A stretch of 64,000 nucleotides of DNA from LMUY01 sp965199165 (GTDB taxonomy: Bacteria; Pseudomonadota; Alphaproteobacteria; Acetobacterales; Acetobacteraceae): the NCBI GenBank assembly GCA_965199165.1, contig OZ240681.1, positions 2,976,001-3,040,000 of the forward strand, written 5' to 3'. The position numbers were made by a program, and so were the translations under genes. Numbering within the stretch: position 1 is the first letter of the stretch; the number at the start of each line of letters is the position of its first letter. Positions 33,211 to 43,462 of the stretch are shown here, one piece after another. The notes beneath the pieces were generated by a model. That model was not told the origin of the DNA and made no database searches. It was given only the letters and a program-made list of their open reading frames with translations.

Positions 33211-33540
33211 TCCACCTGCTGCGCAGGCGGAACCTTGAGGCGCTTCCGCCCTCTCCCAGAAGGCAGGGCTATCGCATGTGCCCGGAGCCTCGCTTCAGAA
33301 TCCTCTCCCCCCGGCGGGAGAGGGCAGGGCGAGGGTGGTCGGGCAGCGACGAGATGGCCGGGTTTAGATCGTTTTCGACCGGGCGGCGCCACCCTCACCC
33401 CGACCCTCTCCCGCAGCGGGAAAGGGAGATCAGCCACCTGCGATAGCCCTGCCCAGAAGGAGAGGGAGACCCGCTGGCCTCATCGAAAGCCCTCTCCCTC
33501 CGGAAGAGGGTTGGGTGAGGGTAGCGGCAGCATGGGAAAC
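33211..33540. repeat. Gene-free stretch filled with nested palindromic repeats
   Basis: 330 bases without a gene. At 33264-33280 and 33435-33451 lies a 17-base inverted repeat (16/17 match, CAGGGCTATCGCA core). Nested inside are two facing copies of the window repeat, at about 33300-33337 and 33390-33426. A further copy is at about 33490-33527, next to the tRNA 3' end. No promoter or ORF with family features is seen. Confidence 0.8.
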
Positions 33541-33617
33541 TGGGGCGAACGACGGGGATCGAACCCGCGACAACCGGTACCACAAACCGGCGCTCTACCA
33601 ACTGAGCTACGTCCGCC
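33541..33617 (-). tRNA. tRNA-His (anticodon GTG)
   Basis: The minus strand folds as a cloverleaf. A 7-bp acceptor stem (GCGGACG with CGTTCGC) is extended by an extra 5' G opposite the C before CCA, the G-1:C73 pair that is the identity element of tRNA-His. The D-arm is GCTCAGTTGGTAGAGC. The anticodon stem CCGGT/ACCGG encloses TTGTGGT, so the anticodon is GTG. The T-arm contains GGTTCGATCC. The 3' CCA is encoded at 33541-33543. Confidence 0.97.
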
Positions 33618-33641
33618 GCCAGGGCCGCGGATGTACTTCGC

Positions 33642-34841
33642 TCAACCCGTTGCCGTCAACCGCGCCCCTTGCCGCCGGGCGAAATGCTGCCGCAACCGGT
33701 CGACCGCCTCGTCCAGGATCGCATCGGCCTTGCAGAACGCGAACCGGGCGTAGTGCCCCGGCGGCGCCCCACCGGCCGCGTCGTAGAACGCGCTCAGCGG
33801 GATCGCCGTCACCCGCGCCTGCTCGGTGATGTGGCGGCAGAACGCGACGTCATCCCCCGCGAAGCCCAGCGGGCTGTAGTCGACCGACACGAAGTAGCTG
33901 CCTTGGCTCGGCAGCACCGCCATGCCCAGCCCGGCCAACCCGGCGGCCAGCCGGTCCCGCTTGCCTCCCAGCGCGCTCGACAGGCCTGCGAAATAGGCGT
34001 CGTCCTTCGCCAGCCCGACCGCCACCGCGCGTTGCAGGTTGGGCGGCGTGGTGAAGGTGAGGTTCTGGTGCGCCCGCGCCGCCAGCAGCGCCAGCGGCGC
34101 CGGGGCGGTGATGTAGCCGACCTTCCATCCCGTCAGGCTGAACGTCTTGCCGGCGCTGCCGATGCGCAGGCAGCGGTCCCGCAGGCCCGGCAGCGTCATC
34201 AGCGGGATGTGGCGCCAGCCGTCATAGGTCAGGTGCTCGTAGACCTCGTCGCACACGGCATAGGCATCGTGCTTGACCAGCAGGTCGGCGATGAACGCCA
34301 GTTCCGCCCCGGTGAACACCTTGGAGGTGGGGTTCATCGGCGTGTTCAGCAGGATCGCCTTGGTCTTCGGCCCGAACGCGGCGGCCAGTTCGGCGCGCGG
34401 CAGCTCCCATCGCGGGGGCTGCAACCGGACCAGCCGCGGCACCGCCCCCAGCATGCGCACGATCGGCAGGTAGGTGTCGTACAGCGGCTCGATCAGCACG
34501 ACCTCGTCGCCGGGGTTCAGCAGCGCCATCAGGCTGGCGGTGATCGCCTCCGTGGCGCCGGAGGTGACCACCACCTCCGTCGCCGGATCGACCTCCATGC
34601 CGTAGAACCGGGCGTTGGCGGCGGCCACCGCTTGCCGCAGCTCGGCAACACCGGTCAGCGGCGGATACTGGTTGCGGCCATCCCGCAGGGCCGCCGCGGC
34701 GGCCTCCAACACGTCCGGCGGCCCGTCGCTGTCGGGGAAGCCCTGGCCGAGGTTGATGGCCCCATGCTGGGCTGCCAGGGCCGACATGACGGTGAAGATG
34801 GTGGTGCCGATCCCGGACAGCAGCTCGTTGGCAGGCTTCAC
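33642..34841 (-). CDS. Class I/II PLP aminotransferase (MetC/DapC-like, YbdL type)
   Basis: 399-residue fold-type I aminotransferase. The PLP Lys lies in IGSAGKTFSLTGWKVGYI; other landmarks are INLGQGFPDSDGP near the N-terminus, VVTSGATEAITASLMALLNPGDEV (phosphate-cup loop), NTPMNPTSKVF, and YAVCDEVYEHLTYDG (Asp and Tyr contacting the PLP ring). Substrate assignment is open: family members are annotated as methionine/aromatic aminotransferases or N-succinyldiaminopimelate aminotransferase. It is divergent from glnB, with 156 bases between. Confidence 0.92.
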   Translation of the reverse strand: MKPANELLSGIGTTIFTVMSALAAQHGAINLGQGFPDSDGPPDVLEAAAAALRDGRNQYPPLTGVAELRQAVAAANARFYGMEVDPATEVVVTSGATEAITASLMALLNPGDEVVLIEPLYDTYLPIVRMLGAVPRLVRLQPPRWELPRAELAAAFGPKTKAILLNTPMNPTSKVFTGAELAFIADLLVKHDAYAVCDEVYEHLTYDGWRHIPLMTLPGLRDRCLRIGSAGKTFSLTGWKVGYITAPAPLALLAARAHQNLTFTTPPNLQRAVAVGLAKDDAYFAGLSSALGGKRDRLAAGLAGLGMAVLPSQGSYFVSVDYSPLGFAGDDVAFCRHITEQARVTAIPLSAFYDAAGGAPPGHYARFAFCKADAILDEAVDRLRQHFARRQGARLTATG

Positions 34842-34926
34842 TCGGCGGCACTCCTCGTCGCGACCATCCGGCCACTATGCCGCCGGGCGGACGGGCGTTC
34901 AATCGCCGGCCGCACGGATTGCCGGC

Positions 34927-34942
34927 TGGCACGCCGCATGCA
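34927..34942 (+). promoter_or_regulatory. Sigma-54 (RpoN) promoter of glnB-glnA
   Basis: TGGCACG-CCGC-ATGCA: the -24 GG and -12 GC are exactly ten bases apart and only one position of the TGGCACG-N4-TTGCA consensus differs. The predicted start of transcription is about 34953, 45 bases before glnB. RpoN/NtrC control of glnBA is known in other alphaproteobacteria. No convincing NtrC site was found by eye. Confidence 0.72.
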
Positions 34943-34997
34943 ACTTTGCCGGGTCACCGCACCGCGATTGCGGCGGCCTCAGTTCGGGGGAGACGAG

Positions 34998-35336
34998 GTG
35001 AAGAAGATCGAGGCGGTCATCAAGCCGTTCAAGCTGGACGAGGTGAAGGACGCGCTGCACGAAGTCGGGCTCCAGGGTATCACGGTGGTGGAGGCAAAGG
35101 GGTTCGGTCGTCAGAAAGGTCACACCGAACTGTATCGCGGCGCGGAGTACGTCGTGGACTTCCTGCCCAAGGTGAAGATCGAGATCGTCTGCGAGGACTC
35201 CGTCGTGGAGCGTGCGGTGGAGGCGATCGTGGCCGCCGCGCGGACCGGCCGGATCGGGGACGGCAAGATCTTCATCAGCACGGTCGAGGAAGTGGTGCGG
35301 ATCCGCACGGGCGAGCGTGGCAACGAGGCGATCTAG
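34998..35336 (+). CDS. glnB: Nitrogen regulatory protein P-II
   Basis: 112-residue trimeric signal protein, exactly the standard length, that reports nitrogen and 2-oxoglutarate status and regulates glutamine synthetase adenylylation and NtrB. GTG start at 34998, with GGGGGAG as RBS six bases ahead. MKKIEAVIKPFKLDEVKDAL is the classical N-terminus. The T-loop contains the uridylylation site Tyr51 (ELYRGAEYVVDF), and the C-terminal signature is TGRIGDGKIFISTVEEVVRIRTGE. It is followed after 45 bases by glnA. Confidence 0.97.
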   Translation: MKKIEAVIKPFKLDEVKDALHEVGLQGITVVEAKGFGRQKGHTELYRGAEYVVDFLPKVKIEIVCEDSVVERAVEAIVAAARTGRIGDGKIFISTVEEVVRIRTGERGNEAI

Positions 35337-35381
35337 TCGGCCGCAGCGGGTGGCCGATCGTTACAAAGGAGAGTAGGCGGA

Positions 35382-36827
<1,446 letters not shown>

Positions 36828-36854
36828 CAACCTGCCCCAGCCTGTCACAGGGCT

Positions 36855-36878
36855 CCCTCTCCCGCTGGCGGGAGAGGG
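36855..36878. repeat. Single palindromic repeat behind glnA
   Basis: CCCTCTCCCGC - TG - GCGGGAGAGGG is a perfect 11-bp stem 27 bases after the glnA stop. It is one unit of the window's repeat family. It could serve as a rho-independent-like 3' stabiliser, but a T-run is absent. Confidence 0.8.
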
Positions 36879-36896
36879 TCGGCCCCTGACGATCTA

Positions 36897-36917
36897 ATTA
36901 ACCGCCTGACGGTTAAT
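36897..36917. promoter_or_regulatory. Candidate operator in front of the pyruvate dehydrogenase operon
   Basis: ATTAACCG - 5 bases - CGGTTAAT is a perfect 8-bp inverted repeat of 21 bases, in an AT-rich pocket 98 bases before pdhA. The TTAA half-site is unusual for this GC-rich genome. A TTGCTA/TTGCAT pair follows at 36919-36930 as possible -35 element. Confidence 0.5.
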
Positions 36918-37014
36918 GTTGCTATTGCATTGCACAACCACGATTTTTCGCTGCCACCTTGTCGGAACGCTTGGCTGGGACTAGGTGGGACAGGAGAAAA
37001 GGCGGGGGCGGACA

Positions 37015-38028
37015 ATGGCGCTGGCAGGCGAGAAGACGAAGCGCGGCAAACTGTCGAACAGTCCCGAGCTCTCGCGCGAGGCGCTGCTGGACGCCTACGG
37101 CGCCATGATGCTGATCCGCCGCTTCGAGGAGAAGGCGGGGCAGCTCTACGGCATGGGGCTGATCGGCGGCTTCTGCCACCTGTATATCGGGCAGGAGGCC
37201 GTGGTCGTCGGCGTGCAGGGCGCGCTGAAGCCGGGCGACCAGGTCATCACCTCCTACCGCGACCACGGGCACATGCTGGCCACCGGGATGGAGCCGCGGG
37301 GCGTCATGGCGGAGCTGACCGGGCGCTCCGGCGGCTACTCCAAGGGCAAAGGCGGCTCCATGCACATGTTCAGCAAGGAGAAGCAGTTCTACGGCGGCCA
37401 CGGCATCGTCGGCGCCCAGGTCAGCCTCGGCACCGGGCTCGCGTTCTCCGACTGGTATCGCGGGTCGGACCATGTCTGCGTCACGTATTTCGGCGACGGC
37501 GCAGCGAACCAAGGCCAGGTGTTCGAGAGCTTCAACCTGGCGGCGCTGATGAAGCTGCCCTGCATCTACGTCATCGAGAACAACAAGTACGGCATGGGAA
37601 CCAGCGTGGAGCGGGCGACCGCCTCGCGCGACCTTTCGAAGAACGGTTCGCCCTGGGCGATGGCAAGCGCGGCGGTGGACGGCATGGACGTGGCGGCCGT
37701 GCGCCAGGCGGCGGAGGCGGCGGTGGCGCACTGCCGGGCAGGCAACGGGCCATACCTGCTGGAGATGAAGACCTATCGCTACCGCGGCCACTCCATGTCG
37801 GACCCGGGAAAGTACCGCACCCGCGAGGAGATCCAGAAGATGCGCGGCGAGCGCGACTGCATCGAGCAGGCTCGCCACATCCTGCTGGAGATGGGCGTCG
37901 GCGAAGACGCGCTGAAGCAGATCGACACCGACGTGAAGGCGCGCGTCAACGAAGCGGCCGAGTTCGCGCAGTCGAGCCCGGAGCCCGATGCGCGCGAGCT
38001 GTGGACCGACATCCTGGTGGAGGGCTGA
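37015..38028 (+). CDS. pdhA: Pyruvate dehydrogenase E1 component, alpha subunit
   Basis: 337-residue thiamine-diphosphate enzyme subunit for oxidative decarboxylation of pyruvate. The ThDP/Mg motif is VTYFGDGAANQGQVFESFNLAALMKLPCIYVIENN, and YRGHSMSDPGKYRTREEI is the conserved phosphorylation-loop region of E1-alpha. The ATG at 37015 is chosen: GGGGGCGG stands in front and the protein starts MALAGEKTKRGK; an upstream GTG at 36985 gives ten more residues. It begins the operon pdhA-pdhB-pdhC-lpd. Confidence 0.96.
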   Translation: MALAGEKTKRGKLSNSPELSREALLDAYGAMMLIRRFEEKAGQLYGMGLIGGFCHLYIGQEAVVVGVQGALKPGDQVITSYRDHGHMLATGMEPRGVMAELTGRSGGYSKGKGGSMHMFSKEKQFYGGHGIVGAQVSLGTGLAFSDWYRGSDHVCVTYFGDGAANQGQVFESFNLAALMKLPCIYVIENNKYGMGTSVERATASRDLSKNGSPWAMASAAVDGMDVAAVRQAAEAAVAHCRAGNGPYLLEMKTYRYRGHSMSDPGKYRTREEIQKMRGERDCIEQARHILLEMGVGEDALKQIDTDVKARVNEAAEFAQSSPEPDARELWTDILVEG

Positions 38029-38033
38029 GCGGC

Positions 38034-39373
<1,340 letters not shown>

Positions 39374-39374
<1 letters not shown>

Positions 39375-40687
39375 TGCCGACCAACATCCTGATGCCGGCG
39401 CTGTCCCCCACCATGACGGAGGGCACGCTCGCGCGTTGGCTGAAGAAGGAAGGGGAGAGCGTCGTCGCCGGAGACGTGATCGCCGAGATCGAGACCGACA
39501 AGGCCACCATGGAGGTGGAGGCGGTCGACGAGGGCGTGTTGGGCAAGATCCTGGTGGCAGAGGGGACGGCCGGCGTGCAGGTGAACGCGCCGATCGCGAT
39601 CCTGGTGCAGGAGGGTGAGTCCGCTCCGACTGCCGCCCAGCCCGGCCCGGTCACCGCGGCGAACCCGGCTCCGCAGACGGCCGACAGCGCGCCGAAGCCG
39701 CCGGCCGCCGCGGCGCCGGTGTCGAACGGTCACGACAAGGGCGCGCGCGTGTTCGCCTCCCCTCTGGCGCGGCGCATGGCGCAGCAGGTTGGCTTGGCCT
39801 TGGCGGCGATCACGGGCAGTGGCCCGAACGGCCGGATCATCAAGGCCGATGTGGAGGCAGCGCAGGCTGCGGGCGCAACGGCAGCGAAGGGCGAGGCCGC
39901 CGCCCCCAAACCCGCCTCCGCACCGGCACCGGCACCGGCACCAGCGCCGCAGCCAACGCCGGCGGCACCGCGCCCGGTCGCCATCGCCGGGGCGCACAAG
40001 CTCATCCCGCACACCAATATGCGCAAGGTGATCGCTCGCCGGCTAAGCGAATCGAAGCAGACCGTCCCGCATTTCTACGTCACCGCCGACATCGAGATCG
40101 ACGCGCTGATGAAGCTGCGGGCCGAGTTGAACGCGAAGTCACCGAAGGACGGTCCTACGGCCTTCAAGCTGTCGGTCAACGACCTGGTGATCAAGGCCGC
40201 TGCCGTGGCGTTGCGCCGGGTGCCGGCCGCCAATGCGAGTTGGACGGACGAGGGCGTGGCGATATACGAGGATATCGACATCAGCGTCGCGGTGGCGACC
40301 GATGGCGGCCTGATCACGCCGATCGTCCGCCGGGCGGACCAGAAGGGCGTCGCCACCATCAGCAACGAGATGAAGGACCTGGCCGCCCGCGCCCGTGCCG
40401 GCAAGCTGAAGCCCGAGGAGTTCCAGGGCGGCGGCTTCTCCATCTCCAACCTCGGCATGTACGGCGTGAAGTCGTTCTCCGCGATCATCAACCCACCCCA
40501 GGGCGGCATCCTGGCGGTCGGTGCCGGCGAGCCGCGGGCCGTGGTGAAGGACGGGGCGCTGGCCATCGCCACGGTGATGAGCTGCACGCTCTCCGTCGAC
40601 CACCGCGTGGTGGACGGCGCGGTCGCCGCCGAGTGGATGGCCGCGTTCAAGGCCATCGTGCAGGACCCGCTCAGCCTGATGCTTTAG
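39374..40687 (+). CDS. pdhC: Dihydrolipoamide acetyltransferase (E2) of pyruvate dehydrogenase
   Basis: 437-residue E2: one lipoyl domain (1-80, lipoyl Lys43 in IETDKATMEVEAVDEG), a linker rich in Ala/Pro, the peripheral-subunit-binding domain (about 130-165, RVFASPLARRMAQQVGLALAAITGSGPNGRIIKADVE), a second Ala-Pro linker, and the catalytic domain (about 210-437) ending with the active-site DHRVVDGAVAAEWM. ATG at 39374 overlaps the pdhB stop (TGATG). The lpd gene follows after an 83-base palindromic repeat. Confidence 0.96.
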
Positions 40688-40770
40688 GCGCACCCTCACC
40701 TAACCCTCTCCCAGAGGGAGGGGCTTCTGCTCCCTCTCCCACTGGGAGAGGGCCGGGGTGAGGGTGGCGC
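40688..40770. repeat. Palindromic repeat block between pdhC and lpd
   Basis: The whole 102-base pdhC-lpd gap is nearly filled by one symmetric element: outer arms GCGCACCCTCACC (40688) and GGTGAGGGTGGCGC (40757-40770), with inner hairpins CCCTCTCCCAGAGGGAGGGG and TCCCTCTCCCACTGGGAGAG. The RBS AAGGAG of lpd comes directly after it. Confidence 0.88.
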
Positions 40771-40789
40771 ACCCAAGGAGATCCCCACC

Positions 40790-42172
40790 ATGCCCGACCA
40801 ATTCGACCTGATCGTCATCGGCGGCGGCCCGGGCGGCTACGTCGCCGCGATCCGCGCGGCGCAGCTCGGCATGAAGACCGCCGTGGTGGAGCGCGAGCAT
40901 CTCGGCGGCATCTGCCTCAACTGGGGCTGCATCCCCACCAAGGCGCTGCTGCGCTCCAGCGAGATCAACCACCTGCTGCACAACCTCGGCGAGTTCGGCT
41001 TCGCCGCCGACAACATCCGCTTCGACCTCCCGGCGGTGGTCAAGCGCTCCCGCGGCGTGGCCAAGCAACTGGCCTCCGGCGTGGGCCATCTGCTGAAGAA
41101 GAACAAGGTGACGGTGGTGATGGGCGCCGGCAAGCTCGCCGGCAAGGATACGGTCGCGGTCGGCGACAAGACGCTGACCGCGCCGCACATCATCCTGGCC
41201 ACCGGCGCGCGGGCCCGGCAGCTTCCCGGGCTGGAGGTGGACGGCAGGCTGATCTGGTCCTATCGCGAGGCGATGGTGCCGCCGTCCATGCCGAATTCCC
41301 TGCTGGTGGTCGGCTCCGGCGCCATCGGCATCGAGTTCGCGTCCTTCTTCCGCAACATGGGCGCCGCCGTCACCGTCGTGGAGGTGCTGGACCGCGTGCT
41401 TCCGGTGGAGGATGCGGAGATCAGCGCCTTCGCCCGCAAGGCGTTCGAGAAGCAGGGCATGAAGATCATCACCGGCGCCAAGGTCACCGGCGCCACCAAA
41501 GGTGCCGACAGCATCACCGCCACGGTGGAGACCGCAGGCCGGACGCAGGAGATCACCGTCGACCGCATCATCTCCGCCGCCGGGATCGTCGGCAACGTGG
41601 AGGATCTCGGGCTGGAGGGCACGAAGGTCGCGGTCGAGCGCAGCCACGTGGTGATCGACGAGTTCTGCCGTACCGGCGAGCCCGGCGTCTACGCCATCGG
41701 CGACGTCGCCGGCGCCCCCTGGCTGGCGCACAAGGCCAGCCATGAGGGCGTGGTCTGCGTGGAGAAGATCGCCGGGGTAAAGGACGTGCACCCGATCGAC
41801 TGGTCCAACATCCCCGGCTGCACCTACTGCCGCCCGCAGGTCGCCAGCGTCGGGCTGACGGAGGCGCGGGCGAAGGAGGCCGGGCACGAGGTCCGCGTCG
41901 GCCGCTTCCCCTTCATCGGCAACGGCAAGGCCATCGCCATGGGGGAGCCCGAGGGCATGGCCAAGGTGGTGTTCGATGCAAGCAGCGGCGAGTTGCTGGG
42001 CGCCCATCTGTGCGGCGCCGAGGTGACGGAGATGATCCAGGGCTACGCCATCGCGCGCACGCTGGAGACGACGGAGACGGACCTGATGCACACCGTCTTC
42101 CCGCACCCGACCGTCAGCGAGACGATGCACGAGGCGGTGCTGGACGCCTACGGCCGCGCCATCCACTTCTGA
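40790..42172 (+). CDS. lpdA: Dihydrolipoyl dehydrogenase (E3)
   Basis: 460-residue FAD disulfide oxidoreductase that reoxidises the lipoyl groups with NAD+. FAD motif IVIGGGPGGYVAAIRAAQLG; redox disulfide Cys42/Cys47 in GGICLNWGCIPTKALL; NAD motif VVGSGAIGIEFASFF; second FAD motif VYAIGDVAGAPWLAHKASHEG; catalytic His in FPHPTVSETMHEAVLD. It belongs to the pdhABC operon despite the repeat block in front. It may also serve 2-oxoglutarate dehydrogenase and the glycine system. Confidence 0.97.
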   Translation: MPDQFDLIVIGGGPGGYVAAIRAAQLGMKTAVVEREHLGGICLNWGCIPTKALLRSSEINHLLHNLGEFGFAADNIRFDLPAVVKRSRGVAKQLASGVGHLLKKNKVTVVMGAGKLAGKDTVAVGDKTLTAPHIILATGARARQLPGLEVDGRLIWSYREAMVPPSMPNSLLVVGSGAIGIEFASFFRNMGAAVTVVEVLDRVLPVEDAEISAFARKAFEKQGMKIITGAKVTGATKGADSITATVETAGRTQEITVDRIISAAGIVGNVEDLGLEGTKVAVERSHVVIDEFCRTGEPGVYAIGDVAGAPWLAHKASHEGVVCVEKIAGVKDVHPIDWSNIPGCTYCRPQVASVGLTEARAKEAGHEVRVGRFPFIGNGKAIAMGEPEGMAKVVFDASSGELLGAHLCGAEVTEMIQGYAIARTLETTETDLMHTVFPHPTVSETMHEAVLDAYGRAIHF

Positions 42173-42311
42173 CCCGCCGCTTGCGCGGGGCGTCGCTCGG
42201 CCTGGCTGCGCCGCGCCTCCACCGGGCGGTGGTGGCCATCGCCGCCCCACGTGGCAACGGCGGCGCGAGCCCGAGCACGATTTCGATCTGCCCTGACGAT
42301 GGTAGGATACT

Positions 42312-42420
42312 CGTCATCGCGAGCCGCCCCTTCGCGGCATGGCGATCCAGGCTGCCCCACGTTGAGCCGATGTGGGGGTGAGGCTGGTTTGCCGCGGCGC
42401 AGGCGCGCCTCGCAATGACG
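42312..42420. repeat. 109-bp imperfect inverted repeat (interspersed palindromic element)
   Basis: The 336-base gap 42173-42508 contains no convincing gene. It holds an element with outer arms CGTCATCGCGAG (42312-42323) and CTCGCAATGACG (42409-42420), 11 of 12 complementary, with further inner complementarity (GCGGCATGGCGATCCAGGC against GGTTTGCCGCGGCGC region). Elements with CGTCATTGCGAG-type ends are widespread as palindromic repeats in proteobacteria. The rest of the gap is unremarkable. Confidence 0.75.
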
Positions 42421-42508
42421 ACGGTTGAGGCGCTTGGGATTTCCGCCTGCCAAGGGCGAGAACGAGCCTAGATCTCGCCGGGCCTCTGCGCTTGTCCGCC
42501 CTATGACT

Positions 42509-43462
42509 CTACGCCTGGGCAAGCTCGGCCAGGCGGATGCAGGCCGCGTGGTGCGCGGGACCGACGGCGGCCAAAGGCGGGCGGTCGGCGGCGCAGGCGG
42601 GGACCGCGGCCGGGCAGCGGGTGCGGAACACGCAGCCGGAGGGTGGGTCGGACGGGCTGGGTGGCTCGCCGTCGAGCAGGATGCGGGTGCGCCGCCGCGC
42701 CGGCTCCAGGCTGGGGCAGGCCGAGAGCAGCGCCTGCGTGTATGGGTGCCGCGGCGCCTCCAGCACCGCTGCCGCCGGGCCTTCCTCCATCACGCGGCCG
42801 AGGTAGAGCACCACCACCCGGTCGCACAGCGCACGCACCACCTGGAGGTCGTGGCTGATGAACAGCAGGCCGATGCCCAGCCGGCTGCGCAGGTCGGCGA
42901 ACAGCCGGATGATCTGCGCCTGGACCGAGACGTCCAGCGCGGACACCGCCTCGTCGGCGACCAGGAAGTCCGGCTCCGTCGCCAGCGCCCGGGCGATCGC
43001 CACGCGCTGCCGCTGGCCGCCGCTGAACTCGTGCGGGAAGCGGTCGGCATGGGCCGGCGGCAGGCCGACCTGGGACAGCAGCGCCGCCACCCGGGCGCCG
43101 CGTTCGGCCGCGGGGACGATGCGGTGGATCGCCAACCCGTCGGCGATCTGCGCGCCCACCCGGCGACGCGGGTCAAGCGAGGAATATGGGTCCTGGAACA
43201 CCATCTGCCGGCGCTTGCGGCTGGCCTGCGCGATGTCCAGCCCGTCCAGCAGCACCCGCCCCGCACTGGGCCGCAGCGCGCCGAGCATGAGCCGCCCGAC
43301 CGTGCTCTTGCCGGAGCCGCTCTCGCCCACCAGCCCGACCGCCTCGCCGCGCCCGACCGCGAGCGACACGTCCGACACCGCCTGCACCGGCCGGGCGGCG
43401 CGGAACAGCCGGCGCGCGGCGAACCGCCGGGTCAACCCTTCCGCGACGACCAGCGGCGTCAC
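42509..43462 (-). CDS. Peptide-type ABC importer ATPase, DppF/OppF family
   Basis: 317-residue ATPase: Walker A GESGSGKS, signature FSGGQRQRVAIARALA, Walker B FLVADEAVSALDVSVQAQI, switch His in FISHDLQVV, and the C-terminal oligopeptide extension GCVFRTRCPAAVPACA (Cys-rich). It pairs with the ATPase half of the fused permease-ATPase whose gene overlaps it (GTGA at 43459-43462), so the GTG at 43462 is the start. It is the last gene of the second peptide-type importer. Confidence 0.93.
   Translation of the reverse strand: MTPLVVAEGLTRRFAARRLFRAARPVQAVSDVSLAVGRGEAVGLVGESGSGKSTVGRLMLGALRPSAGRVLLDGLDIAQASRKRRQMVFQDPYSSLDPRRRVGAQIADGLAIHRIVPAAERGARVAALLSQVGLPPAHADRFPHEFSGGQRQRVAIARALATEPDFLVADEAVSALDVSVQAQIIRLFADLRSRLGIGLLFISHDLQVVRALCDRVVVLYLGRVMEEGPAAAVLEAPRHPYTQALLSACPSLEPARRRTRILLDGEPPSPSDPPSGCVFRTRCPAAVPACAADRPPLAAVGPAHHAACIRLAELAQA

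Noticed and set aside
33211..33540. Possible CRISPR array, because of repeated units
   Set aside because: Units are inverted, of uneven spacing and belong to a palindromic repeat family found elsewhere; no regular repeat-spacer pattern.
33178..33753. Open frame across the mobA-tRNA gap
   Set aside because: It is made of repeat translation (PLPEGRA, PPGGRGQGEGG, SGRGLGEGSG) and crosses the tRNA gene; not coding.
36855..36878. Hairpin behind glnA as classical rho-independent terminator
   Set aside because: Strong stem but no T-run on either strand, and the same element occurs inside operons.
36985..37014. GTG at 36985 as pdhA start
   Set aside because: Possible, but the ATG at 37015 is closer to the family start and has a purine-rich stretch ahead; the difference is ten residues only.
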